Under the pieces are notes generated by a model. It did no database searches. It was not told the origin of the DNA and saw nothing but the letters and a program-made list of their open reading frames with translations. Shown here one piece after another: positions 16,111 to 23,655 of a stretch of DNA of 59,635 nt (position 1 is the stretch's first letter; every line of letters begins with the position of its first letter). Position numbers and translations under genes: made by a program. Source of the DNA: an uncultured beta proteobacterium (lineage in GTDB: Bacteria; Pseudomonadota; Gammaproteobacteria; Burkholderiales; Burkholderiaceae_C); assembly GCA_903960915.1 (NCBI GenBank), contig CAJCCO010000056.1:1-59635 (forward strand), read 5' to 3'.

Positions 16111-17790
16111 ATGGCACACCCCCAATTGATGCTTGATTACATTTACGACCATGAAGCCACCCACCCCGATGCGGTCTACCTGACGCAACCTATTGGTGGC
16201 GGCCAGGTGGTGGACTACACCTGGGCGCAGACGCTGGACCAGGCGCGGCGCATGGCGGCCCATTTGCAAAGCCTGGGCCTGGAGCCTGGTGCGCGCATCG
16301 CTATTCTGTCCAAGAACAGTGCCCACTTCATCATGGCGGAACTGGCGATCTGGATTGCTGGCGGCACCACGGTGGCCATTTTCCCGACTGAAACGGCTGA
16401 CACCATTCGCTACGTGCTGGAGCACAGCGGCGCGAGTTTGCTCTTTGTGGGCAAACTTGACATCTGGGAGCAGCAGACACCGGGTGTGCCGGCGGGCCTG
16501 CCTTGTATTGCGCTGCCACTGTCGCCGCCTACCGCTTTCGAAACCTGGGACGCCATCATTGCACGCACCCCGCCATTGACGGGTCGCCCCGCCCGGGCCG
16601 GCACCGACCTGGCCATGTTGATTTACACCTCCGGCTCGACCGGCCAGCCCAAGGGCGTGATGCACAGCTTTGAGCGCATCACCGCGGCCAGCCTGGGCAT
16701 CGTGAAAGAGATCAAAAGCCGCGTGGGGACCGAGGCGCACAACCGCGTGCTGTCCTACCTGCCGCTGGCCCATGTGTTTGAGCGCGCCTGGGTGGAATGC
16801 GGCTCGCTGGTGGATGGCAACACCCACCTGTACTTTGCCGAGTCGCTGGACACCTTTTTGCAGGACCTGAACCGCGCCCGCCCCACCACCTTTATCTCGG
16901 TGCCACGCTTGTGGCTCAAGTTTCAACAAGGCGTGTTCAGCAAAATGCCGCCTAAAAAGCTCGACCGTCTGCTGAGCATCCCAATTCTGGGCCGCTTCGT
17001 CGGCCGCAAGGTGCTCAAGGGCCTGGGGCTGGACCAGGCGCTGCTGGCCGGCAGCGGTTCGGCGCCGATCCCGGCCGAACTGATTTCCTGGTACCGACGA
17101 CTCGGACTGAACCTGTCCGAGGGCTACGCCATGACGGAAGACTTTGCCTATTCGCACAACTCCACCGACGCCATCAACGCCCCAGGCTATGTAGGCGTGC
17201 CCATGCCCGGCGTGCAGGTGCGCTTGAGCGCGGAGGGCGAGGTGCTGATCAAGTCACCCGGCCAAATGGTGGGCTACTACAAGCGGCCCGACCTGGACGC
17301 CGAGAGCTTCACCGCCGATGGCTTCTTTCACACCGGCGACCGGGGTGAAATTCGTGCCGATGGCCTGCTCAAGCTAACCGGGCGCGTGAAGGAATTGTTC
17401 AAGACCTCCAAGGGCAAGTACGTGGCGCCGGCACCCATCGAGAACCGGCTCAACGCCCACCCGATGATCGAGTTGTCGCTGGTCTCGGGCGTTGGCCAAA
17501 GTGCCGCGTACGCCATGGTGGTGCTGTCTGAAAACCTGCGTCCGCAAATGGGCGACGCCACCGTGCGGGCCAAGGTGCAAAAGGAACTCGGTGAGTTGCT
17601 GCGCGAGGTCAACAGCGCCGTGGCCGACTACGAACAACTGCGCATGATTGTGGTGGCGCAGGAGCCGTGGAGCATCGAAAACGGCATGCTCACCCCGACC
17701 ATGAAAATCCGGCGCAGCCGAATCGAGGCCGAGTTTGACGCCCAGTTGGCCCACTGGTACACCAGCCAGGGCCCGGTGCATTGGGCTTGA
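16111..17790 (+). CDS. AMP-dependent long-chain fatty acid-CoA ligase-like protein
   Basis: 559 residues of the adenylate-forming superfamily. The P-loop-like motif is YTSGSTGQPKGVMHS, the core motif EGYAMTEDFAYSH, and the C-terminal hinge HTGDRGEIRADGLLKLTGRVKE followed by LFKTSKGKYVAPAPIE, which is typical of long-chain (eukaryote-like FadD15/ACSL) synthetases. It should activate a fatty acid to acyl-AMP and then acyl-CoA. GGAG lies 9 bases upstream of ATG 16111. A 279-base leader with no supported gene separates it from the divergent Sel1 gene. Chain length is not predictable. Confidence 0.9.
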   Translation: MAHPQLMLDYIYDHEATHPDAVYLTQPIGGGQVVDYTWAQTLDQARRMAAHLQSLGLEPGARIAILSKNSAHFIMAELAIWIAGGTTVAIFPTETADTIRYVLEHSGASLLFVGKLDIWEQQTPGVPAGLPCIALPLSPPTAFETWDAIIARTPPLTGRPARAGTDLAMLIYTSGSTGQPKGVMHSFERITAASLGIVKEIKSRVGTEAHNRVLSYLPLAHVFERAWVECGSLVDGNTHLYFAESLDTFLQDLNRARPTTFISVPRLWLKFQQGVFSKMPPKKLDRLLSIPILGRFVGRKVLKGLGLDQALLAGSGSAPIPAELISWYRRLGLNLSEGYAMTEDFAYSHNSTDAINAPGYVGVPMPGVQVRLSAEGEVLIKSPGQMVGYYKRPDLDAESFTADGFFHTGDRGEIRADGLLKLTGRVKELFKTSKGKYVAPAPIENRLNAHPMIELSLVSGVGQSAAYAMVVLSENLRPQMGDATVRAKVQKELGELLREVNSAVADYEQLRMIVVAQEPWSIENGMLTPTMKIRRSRIEAEFDAQLAHWYTSQGPVHWA

Positions 17791-17872
17791 ATCAGGGTTA
17801 TCCCTTTGTTGCGTGAATTGAGCCTGCGGCGCCTTGAAGTTGTGGCGCATCTGAGTTAGCATTTATCAAGTC

Positions 17873-17880
17873 GTATATAC
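17873..17880. promoter_or_regulatory. Short palindrome GTATATAC before the binding-protein gene
   Basis: An 8-base perfect palindrome 23 bases upstream of the binding-protein ATG. It may be an operator half or simply part of a -10-like AT-rich patch. AAAAAGGAAC serves as the ribosome-binding site. Weak evidence. Confidence 0.25.
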
Positions 17881-17902
17881 AACCTTAAAAAGGAACACTT
17901 CT

Positions 17903-18700
17903 ATGAAAAAGCTTTTTACCTCCTTCATGGCGCTGACAACGGCTGCCTTGATGGTGCTGCCTATGCAAGCCGCGGCGCAGACCAAATCGCGTCTGGCCCA
18001 AATTTTGGAGCGTGGCACCCTGCGCGTGGGTACCACAGGTGATTTCAACCCGATGTCTGTCAAAGATACGGCTACCAACACCTACACCGGCTTTGATATC
18101 GAGGCCATGAACCAACTGGCCGCAGATATGGGTGTGAAGATTGAGTACGTGCCGGCCGAATGGGCCACGCTGGTCAACGGCATTGTGTCTGACCGCTTTG
18201 ACATCTTCTCGGGCGCATCGTTAAGCATGGCACGCGCCAAGACGGTGGCATTTTCCAATCCCTACCTTTTTGCCGGCACGGTGCCTATGGTGAGCAAAAA
18301 GACGGGAGCGAAGTTGACTACCTGGGACAGCATCAACAACGCCAACGTCACAGTCGCTGTGCTGATGGGCACGGTATTTGAGCAACAAGCGCGTGCGCAT
18401 TTCCCCAAAGCCAAGATCCGTGCGGTTGAGAAGCCCGCCACCGGTTACCAGGAAGTGTTGGCCGGTCGAGCCCAGGTCACCGTCACCAGCAATGTGGAGG
18501 CGGCCACCCTGATGAAAACTTACCCTGAGCTGGTGACGGTCGGCTCAACCGCCGAAATGCGCAACAAGCGGCCATTTGCTTACCCGATGCCACAGGGTGA
18601 TGAGGTTTGGCATACCTTTGTGAACAACTGGATTTCTCTCAAGGAGGCTGAAGGCTTCTTCACCGGGCTTGAGACCAAATGGCTCTCCGCCAAAAAATAA
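17903..18700 (+). CDS. Amino-acid-type ABC substrate-binding protein (SBP family 3)
   Basis: 265 residues with a signal peptide (MKKLFTSFMALTTAALMVLP, cleaved near AAAQ). The mature protein has the family-3 pattern: GTLRVGTTGDFNPMSV, then YTGFDIEAMNQLAADMGVKIE, then DIFSGASLSMARAKTVAFSNPYL. The layout resembles the branch that includes periplasmic cyclohexadienyl dehydratase (PheC), so a small carboxylate or amino-acid-like ligand is plausible. It is the first gene of a five-gene unit and its 3' end overlaps the permease gene by 22 bases. Confidence 0.9.
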   Translation: MKKLFTSFMALTTAALMVLPMQAAAQTKSRLAQILERGTLRVGTTGDFNPMSVKDTATNTYTGFDIEAMNQLAADMGVKIEYVPAEWATLVNGIVSDRFDIFSGASLSMARAKTVAFSNPYLFAGTVPMVSKKTGAKLTTWDSINNANVTVAVLMGTVFEQQARAHFPKAKIRAVEKPATGYQEVLAGRAQVTVTSNVEAATLMKTYPELVTVGSTAEMRNKRPFAYPMPQGDEVWHTFVNNWISLKEAEGFFTGLETKWLSAKK

Positions 18701-19452
18701 GTACTTGGTTGACGTTCCTGGCGCTTGGCTTGTTGGCTGGGTGCTCGGGTTCGTCCGGTGGGGGTGACAGCTACAACTGGGGTTGGTACATCTTCAACCC
18801 CATGCAGGCCAAGGGCGTCTCCAATCTTCAATTCCTCATAGGCGGTGTTTGGGCCACGCTGTGGGTCTCACTCTGCGCCATTTGTATTTCGGTGATTCTG
18901 GGTGCTCTTGTGGCGCTTGCGGGTTTGTCACGGCGCAAGTCCCTTAACCGGGTCAACCGGGTGTATGTAGAGCTGTTTCGCTCGGTTCCCTTGCTGGTGT
19001 TGCTACTCTGGGTGTTTTACGGGCTGCCGGTCATCATCGGCCTGCAACTGAGCGTGTTCGCCACAGGCGTGTTGTCTTTGGCGCTGAGTGACTCGGCCTT
19101 TGAAGCCGAAGTGTTTAGAGCCGGCATCCAGTCCGTGCCCAAAGGGCAAATAGAAGCGGCCAAGTCGCTGGGCCTGACCTGGAGCCAACAGATGCGTCTG
19201 GTGGTGATGCCCCAGGCGATCAAAGTCATCTTGCCAGCCTTGGGCAACCAGTTTGTTTATGTCCTGAAGATGTCCTCTTTGGTGTCCGTGATTGGTCTGC
19301 AGGAACTGACCCGGCGCGCCAATGAGCTCAATGTCAGCGAGTACCGTCCGCTCGAGATTTACACCCTGTTGGTCGCAGAGTATTTGCTGCTGATACTCGT
19401 GGTCTCTTACCTGGTTCGTCGCCTGGAGCGCAAGCTGTCCAATACCAACTGA
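18679..19452 (+). CDS. Amino-acid ABC transporter permease with an N-terminal lipoprotein signal
   Basis: 257 residues. Residues 60-255 are a normal polar-amino-acid permease with about five helices and the ATPase-contact motif EAAKSLGLTWSQQMRLVVMPQ. Unusually, residues 1-22 read as a lipoprotein signal ending in the lipobox LAGC (Cys22), followed by a Ser/Gly linker and then the NWGWYIF segment that begins family members such as GltJ. ATG 18679 overlaps the binding-protein gene by 22 bases and no better start is visible before NWGW. No ATP-binding subunit is encoded nearby, so it must borrow one. Confidence 0.88.
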   Translation: MALRQKISTWLTFLALGLLAGCSGSSGGGDSYNWGWYIFNPMQAKGVSNLQFLIGGVWATLWVSLCAICISVILGALVALAGLSRRKSLNRVNRVYVELFRSVPLLVLLLWVFYGLPVIIGLQLSVFATGVLSLALSDSAFEAEVFRAGIQSVPKGQIEAAKSLGLTWSQQMRLVVMPQAIKVILPALGNQFVYVLKMSSLVSVIGLQELTRRANELNVSEYRPLEIYTLLVAEYLLLILVVSYLVRRLERKLSNTN

Positions 19453-19455
19453 CCG

Positions 19456-20232
19456 ATGTTGCTCCACCACTCGACCTGGCCCGAGATCGAAACCTACCTG
19501 AAGCGTTCCAGGGGCGTGGTTATTCCCACGGGATCCACAGAGCAGCACGGACCTACCGGCTTGATTGGCACAGACAGCATCACGGCGGAGACCATTGCGC
19601 TTGCCATGTCTGAGCGGTGTGGCGCTTTGGTTGGACCCACCCTGACCTTGAGCCAGGCGCAGTTCAATCTGGCATTTCCCGGCACAGTATCCTTGCGTCC
19701 GACGACGTTGATTCAGGTCATCATTGACTATGTTCAGTCGCTGTCGCGCCATGGTTTTGAGCACTTTTATTTTCTCAATGGCCATGGCGGCAATATTGCC
19801 CCAGCCCATTGCGCTTTTCAAGAGTTGTATGCCGACCAAAGCCTGGGCAAGCATTCGGGAACGCCCATTCAATGCCGACTGCGTAGCTGGTGGGATTTTT
19901 CAGAAGTTAATGAGATCAGGCAAGGACTGTATGGCGCTGCTGAGGGAATGCACGCGACCCCTTCCGAGCTGGCGATAACCCGGTATCGCCTGCCAGAAGT
20001 CAGTTGCCCCGACAACTTGCCGGCCCCTCCAATGCTGAGCGCCGACTTCATCAAGCGCCATGGTGGGGACAACCATGCGCATGCCTTAGCACACCGAGCA
20101 CAGTTTCCAGACGGCCGGGTTGGCTCACATTCTGGCCTGGGTCTTGCCGAGCATGGCGCCGCACTGGTAAGTGCAGCTGCCGAGGCCGCCGCGCGCGACT
20201 ACCTGTCTTTTATTGCCGGGGGTGAGTCATGA
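19456..20232 (+). CDS. Creatininase-family amidohydrolase (second of two in the window)
   Basis: 258 residues. The metal-site blocks are complete: PTGSTEQHGPTGLIGTDS (Glu29, His31, Asp40), FLNGHGGN (His110) and GMHATPSELAITRY (Glu). As in the paralogue at 7966, NGHGGN replaces the NGHYEN of true creatininase, so another amide is the likely substrate. It begins 3 bases after the permease stop and overlaps the GST gene by 4 bases, so it is firmly part of this operon. Identity to the first copy is visible only in the motifs, so this is probably not a recent duplication. Confidence 0.9.
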   Translation: MLLHHSTWPEIETYLKRSRGVVIPTGSTEQHGPTGLIGTDSITAETIALAMSERCGALVGPTLTLSQAQFNLAFPGTVSLRPTTLIQVIIDYVQSLSRHGFEHFYFLNGHGGNIAPAHCAFQELYADQSLGKHSGTPIQCRLRSWWDFSEVNEIRQGLYGAAEGMHATPSELAITRYRLPEVSCPDNLPAPPMLSADFIKRHGGDNHAHALAHRAQFPDGRVGSHSGLGLAEHGAALVSAAAEAAARDYLSFIAGGES

Positions 20233-20864
20233 TTTTCCATGCCTCGGCAATCTCAAGTTACAGCGCCAAGGTACGCCTGGTGCTGTGTGTGAAAGGCTTG
20301 GACTTCGAGGAGCGCACACCCGTCAATGGCTACCGTTCCCCAGAGTACCGCGCGCTGGTACCCATGGGCACCCTGCCTGCCATCCAGGACGGCGACTGGG
20401 TTTTGTCGGAGTCAGAAGCGATCAACGAATACCTTGAAGAACGCTACCCGACACCGCCGATGCTGCCCCATGATTTACGTTTGCGGGCACAGGCTCGTTT
20501 TTTGTGCCGCTTCCATGACCTGTACCTAGAGCCTAAGGTGCGGGCCTTGTTTGGCCAGGTCAAGCCAGCACAGCGAAATTTGCAAACGGTGTTGGGCTTG
20601 CGTGAGGACATCGAATCACGGTTAGGGCAACTTGCCAGCTGGGTACAGCCCCAACCGTTCTTACTCACGCCAACCATCAGCCTGGCCGACTGCGGGCCTT
20701 TGGTAACCATACCCTTGGCCACGATGGTGCTATCCGCCTGCGGCCAAAGTCTGACGCTGCCGCCAGTGCTTGAAAATTGGCTTCACATCGCATCGGGCCA
20801 TCCTGACGTGGCCCGTGCTTTGACGCCTTGGCGATCCGCCACGCAGGACTGGCTTACCTCATAA
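20229..20864 (+). CDS. Glutathione S-transferase family protein
   Basis: 211 residues. The thioredoxin-like N-terminal domain (residues 1-80) shows ISSYSAKVRLVLCVKGLDFEE with a candidate catalytic Ser, the cis-Pro turn MGTLPAIQDGD, and the glutathione-binding SESEAINEYLEERYP. The helical C-terminal domain has the LADCGP N-capping box. It could conjugate glutathione, isomerise a maleyl-type intermediate or remove glutathione. Its ATGA overlap with the creatininase-family gene and its 9-base gap to the HD-protein gene suggest a role in the same pathway. Confidence 0.92.
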   Translation: MIFHASAISSYSAKVRLVLCVKGLDFEERTPVNGYRSPEYRALVPMGTLPAIQDGDWVLSESEAINEYLEERYPTPPMLPHDLRLRAQARFLCRFHDLYLEPKVRALFGQVKPAQRNLQTVLGLREDIESRLGQLASWVQPQPFLLTPTISLADCGPLVTIPLATMVLSACGQSLTLPPVLENWLHIASGHPDVARALTPWRSATQDWLTS

Positions 20865-20873
20865 GGAGACACG

Positions 20874-21503
20874 GTGAACGATTCCCCCAGTCGCAGTCCA
20901 TTGGCCGATTCGGCCTGGCGTTACCTTGACAAGATCCCGCTCGAAGAGCTGTCTCGTGAAGACTGGGTCTTGCTGGAAGGGCAGCGCGCTGCCTACCTGG
21001 CTCGCTACCAGGCCGAGCAGGTGCTTCGCTTGTTAAGCGCGGGTGAGCACGATCCTTGTTTCGGCTACCAAGTCAACAACTACCGGCACTGTTTGCAGTC
21101 GGCCACTATGGTGTTGCGTGATGGCTTATCGGAGGAGGACGTGGTGGTGGCCCTGTTGCATGATGTTGGCTTTATAGCTTGTCCAATGCTGCATGGTGAT
21201 TTTGCGGCCAGCCTGCTCGGCGCCTATGTGTCAGAGCGCAACCACTGGATGCTGCGCCATCACGCCACGTTTCAAAACCTGCACTCCCCCCATATGCCGG
21301 GTGTCAACCAGCACGAGCGTGAGCGCTGGCGTGGCCACCCCCACTTTGACTGGACGGCCGAGTTTGTAGCGCGGTATGACCAGACGGCCGCAGATCCAAA
21401 TTACCCCTGCGAGCCGCTCCAGACCTTTGTGCCCATGGTCGAACGTATTTTTGCTCGCAAACCCGTGGATCGTCGATCAATCACCGTGAAGTCACCTGAT
21501 TAA
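20874..21503 (+). CDS. HD-domain protein resembling PhnZ-type mixed-valent di-iron oxygenases
   Basis: 209 residues from GTG 20874, with AAGGAG 7 bases upstream. The likely metal ligands, by comparison with PhnZ, are His72, His96-Asp97 (LLHDVGF), His107, His129 or His130, and Asp169 (ARYDQTA). The flanking text (YRHCLQSATMVLRDGLSEEDVVVALLHD, and GHPHF before the last Asp) matches the phosphonate-operon HD family better than nucleotide phosphohydrolases. PhnZ-type enzymes use Fe(II)/Fe(III) and O2 to cleave C-C or C-P bonds next to a hydroxyl. No PhnY-like partner or other phosphonate gene lies nearby, so the substrate may be new. A simple HD phosphohydrolase remains possible. Confidence 0.75.
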   Translation: MNDSPSRSPLADSAWRYLDKIPLEELSREDWVLLEGQRAAYLARYQAEQVLRLLSAGEHDPCFGYQVNNYRHCLQSATMVLRDGLSEEDVVVALLHDVGFIACPMLHGDFAASLLGAYVSERNHWMLRHHATFQNLHSPHMPGVNQHERERWRGHPHFDWTAEFVARYDQTAADPNYPCEPLQTFVPMVERIFARKPVDRRSITVKSPD

Positions 21504-21671
21504 TAGGGCGTCAAAGTCAGCAGGATGCGTCCATCTTCCAGCTGGCTGCCAATCTCGTGGGCACCCAAATACGGGCCGTTCTCCAGGTTGATCTGGTCGT
21601 CAATGCCGTTGCCAACGGGCAAATCTACGGCATCGGGCTGCGCAGGTGGCTAACCATTTCAGACGTTTCAT
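21500..21671 (-). pseudogene. Remnant of a small exported protein gene, frame-disrupted
   Basis: Reading leftward from 21671, AAAAGGGAATGGC precedes ATG and a plausible export-signal start, MKRLKWLATCAA. That frame closes after 23 codons. From about 21640 another frame gives a coherent 3' end (PDAVDLPVGNGIDDQINLEN, and onward to LEDGRILLTLTPY), stopping at 21500-21502. The two parts are out of frame (172 bases in total), as expected after a frameshift or internal deletion. The coherent C-terminal frame has a stop (TAG) just upstream, so it is not an independent gene. I do not recognise the family. It converges on the HD-protein gene and their stops overlap. Confidence 0.5.
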
Positions 21672-21868
21672 GCCATTCCCTTTTAAGTCTTCTCACCCCA
21701 TGCAAGAAGCTAATCAAAGGCAATCCACAGCTTGTGCCACTGGCGGTGAGCCGGCTGCAAAGACCGTCAACGGGGCCACAGACGGTCTGAATTCGTGAAA
21801 TTGTTGGTGGAATTTAAGCGCATAGCTGAGCGCCGGGTGGCCGTAGGGCAAACGTCGTTTGCCAACTG
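21504..21868. other. 365-base region without an intact gene
   Basis: Between the HD-protein gene and rhlE, two convergent genes' 3' ends meet. Bases 21504-21671 hold the leftward gene remnant, 21761-21788 hold a strong inverted repeat, and I see nothing convincing in the rest. Rightward frames here have no plausible protein character. Confidence 0.6.
21761..21788 (-). terminator. rhlE: Stem-loop downstream of rhlE, possible weak terminator
   Basis: Perfect 8-base arms AGACCGTC and GACGGTCT around a 12-base loop, 81 bases past the rhlE stop. On the leftward transcript it is followed by only TTTG, so termination, if any, would be weak; it could instead stabilise the rhlE mRNA end. Confidence 0.4.
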
Positions 21869-23170
21869 TCAAGTATTCCGACTGGGGCTGCCCGCGGCCT
21901 GCGCGGCAGCAGCGCGCAGTTTGTCTTTTTTGCTGGGCCGCTTGCCTTTGATGCCGCCGTTTTCTTGCGACACCGTCACCCCCTTCACCAAAGGAAGGGC
22001 GACCTCTTGTGGTTCAAAGCCAGCCACCTGTTCGCGCAACACGGTGATGTGCTGGCGTTTTTCAATCAGGGCGAAATGGGCCTGCGTGTCGGTGCTGACA
22101 AAGCTCACGGCCAGGCCGCTTTCACCGGCGCGGCCGGTGCGGCCAATGCGGTGGGTGTAGTCCACCGCCGAGCGGGGCAGGTCGTAATTGACGACCACGG
22201 GCAGCTGCGAAATGTCGAGTCCGCGCGCGGCCACATCGGTCGCCACCACCACGGCCAGGCGTGAGGCTTTGAAGTCGGCCAGCACCTGGCTGCGTTTGCC
22301 TTGGCTCAATTGGCCGTGAAAAGGCTCGGCGTCAATGCCGGCTTTGCGCAATTTGTCGGCCACGATTTCAGTGGCAAATTTGGTGGCCACAAAAACCAGC
22401 ACCCGGCTCCAGGCGTTGTCTTGAATCAGGTGGCGCAGCAACTGGGTGCGTCTGGCCGGGTCCACTTCAATGGCGCGTTGGCTGATGTCCAGCGCGGTAG
22501 CGGGCTCGGGGCGCACCTCCACACGTACTGGGTCCTGCAGCAGGCTGCTGGCCAGGGCTTGCACTGCAGGCGGGAAGGTGGCCGAGAAAAAAAGGTGTTG
22601 ACGCTTGGGGGGTAACAGGGCGAGCAGGCGTCCGAGTTCTTCAGAAAAGCCCAGGTCAAACAGCCGGTCAGCTTCGTCAAGCACCAACAGTTTGACGCTG
22701 GCCAGGTTGAGTGCGTTGTGGTCTATCAGGTCCAGCAGGCGCCCGGGTGTGGCAACCACAATGTCGGTGCCACTGCGCAGGCCCATCATTTGCGGGTTAA
22801 TGGACACGCCACCAAAGAAGACGCTGACCTTGACGCCCGGGCTTTGTTGCTCGGCCAGTTGGCGCAAGCTGTCGCCAATTTGAGCCGCCAGTTCCCGCGT
22901 GGGCACCAGAACAAGGGCGCGCGGCTGGGGTTTGCCGGCCTGGGCGGGAATCGCGTTGTCATGGCCAGGCTCAAGACGCTGCAAAAGGGGCAGGGCGAAA
23001 GCAATGGTTTTGCCTGAGCCGGTTTGGGCTGTGCCGAGCACGTCACGCCCTTGCAAGGCTGCCGGTATGGCCGCGCTTTGAATCGGGGTGGGAGATGTGT
23101 AGCCGTGGGCGCTGACGGCACGTAACAAAGACGCAGAAAGTCCTAGGGAGGCGAAAGTGGCAGAGGGCAT
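21869..23170 (-). CDS. rhlE: DEAD-box ATP-dependent RNA helicase RhlE
   Basis: 433 residues from ATG 23170 (MPSATFASLGLSASLLRAVS). All core motifs are present: Q motif YTSPTPIQ, motif I AQTGSGKT, Ia PTRELAAQ, II DEAD (VLDEADRLFD), III SAT, V ATDVAARGLD, VI HRIGRTGRAG. The short basic tail ending in SKKDKLRAAAAQAAG is typical of RhlE rather than DbpA or SrmB. It unwinds RNA in ribosome assembly and mRNA decay. A longer frame to 23311 adds 47 residues of no family character and was rejected. It is divergent from the DUF6172 gene. Confidence 0.94.
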   Translation of the reverse strand: MPSATFASLGLSASLLRAVSAHGYTSPTPIQSAAIPAALQGRDVLGTAQTGSGKTIAFALPLLQRLEPGHDNAIPAQAGKPQPRALVLVPTRELAAQIGDSLRQLAEQQSPGVKVSVFFGGVSINPQMMGLRSGTDIVVATPGRLLDLIDHNALNLASVKLLVLDEADRLFDLGFSEELGRLLALLPPKRQHLFFSATFPPAVQALASSLLQDPVRVEVRPEPATALDISQRAIEVDPARRTQLLRHLIQDNAWSRVLVFVATKFATEIVADKLRKAGIDAEPFHGQLSQGKRSQVLADFKASRLAVVVATDVAARGLDISQLPVVVNYDLPRSAVDYTHRIGRTGRAGESGLAVSFVSTDTQAHFALIEKRQHITVLREQVAGFEPQEVALPLVKGVTVSQENGGIKGKRPSKKDKLRAAAAQAAGSPSRNT

Positions 23171-23313
23171 GGGCAGTGGTTTGGAGAAGGTGGAGCCGCT
23201 GGCCCGAGCCGTGCAGTTTAAGCGTTCTGGCGCCCAGGGCAACACGCCGCATAATCGAGCGCTCGCGCCATGCCCTGATTCAGGGGTTTGGGCGCCAACT
23301 ATTGAAGGCACAA

Positions 23314-23655
23314 GTGAAAAAAACGTTCAAATTAAACATCGAAGGCAAGCACCCGGAGCGTCTGCTGGAAGCGACCAAACACGAAATTCGTAAATACGTG
23401 AAGCGCCAACGTCGCGTTCCGCTCCCAGAGGGTGTTGATTTTTGGGACTTTGATTGCAAGTTTGGCTTGAACGCCGAAAGCGCAGTTGTGGTGCACTTCG
23501 CCACCATCACCGAACTGATAGATGCCGCGGTCAAGGACGGAGCCGACGCGTTTTATCTGGAAATGCTGGCCAAACCCGGCCACCGCCAAACCCGGCCTGT
23601 CAATTCTGGGGCGGAACAGGCTGATCAGGCATCACCAGGCATCACCAAGCATTAA
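23314..23655 (+). CDS. DUF6172 family protein
   Basis: 113 residues from GTG 23314 (VKKTFKLNIEGKHPERLLEATKHEIRKY), with GAAGG 6 bases upstream; an upstream extension to 23176 was rejected because it looks non-coding. The conserved block RRVPLPEGVDFWDFDCKFG and the end YLEMLAKPGHRQTRP match a small family found in many proteobacteria with no known function. It is basic at the N-terminus, so nucleic-acid contact is possible but unproven. Its stop overlaps the stop of the convergent exonuclease gene by 4 bases. Confidence 0.85.
   Translation: MKKTFKLNIEGKHPERLLEATKHEIRKYVKRQRRVPLPEGVDFWDFDCKFGLNAESAVVVHFATITELIDAAVKDGADAFYLEMLAKPGHRQTRPVNSGAEQADQASPGITKH

Noticed and set aside
16032..16133. Short upstream open frame before the acyl-CoA ligase (ATG 16032)
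   Set aside because: AGGGA precedes it and it overlaps the ligase start, but the peptide has no recognisable character, so a leader peptide cannot be supported.
23176..23313. N-terminal extension of the DUF6172 gene
   Set aside because: Arg/Trp-rich text without homologous character; the family starts at the KKTFKLN segment with a ribosome site before GTG 23314.
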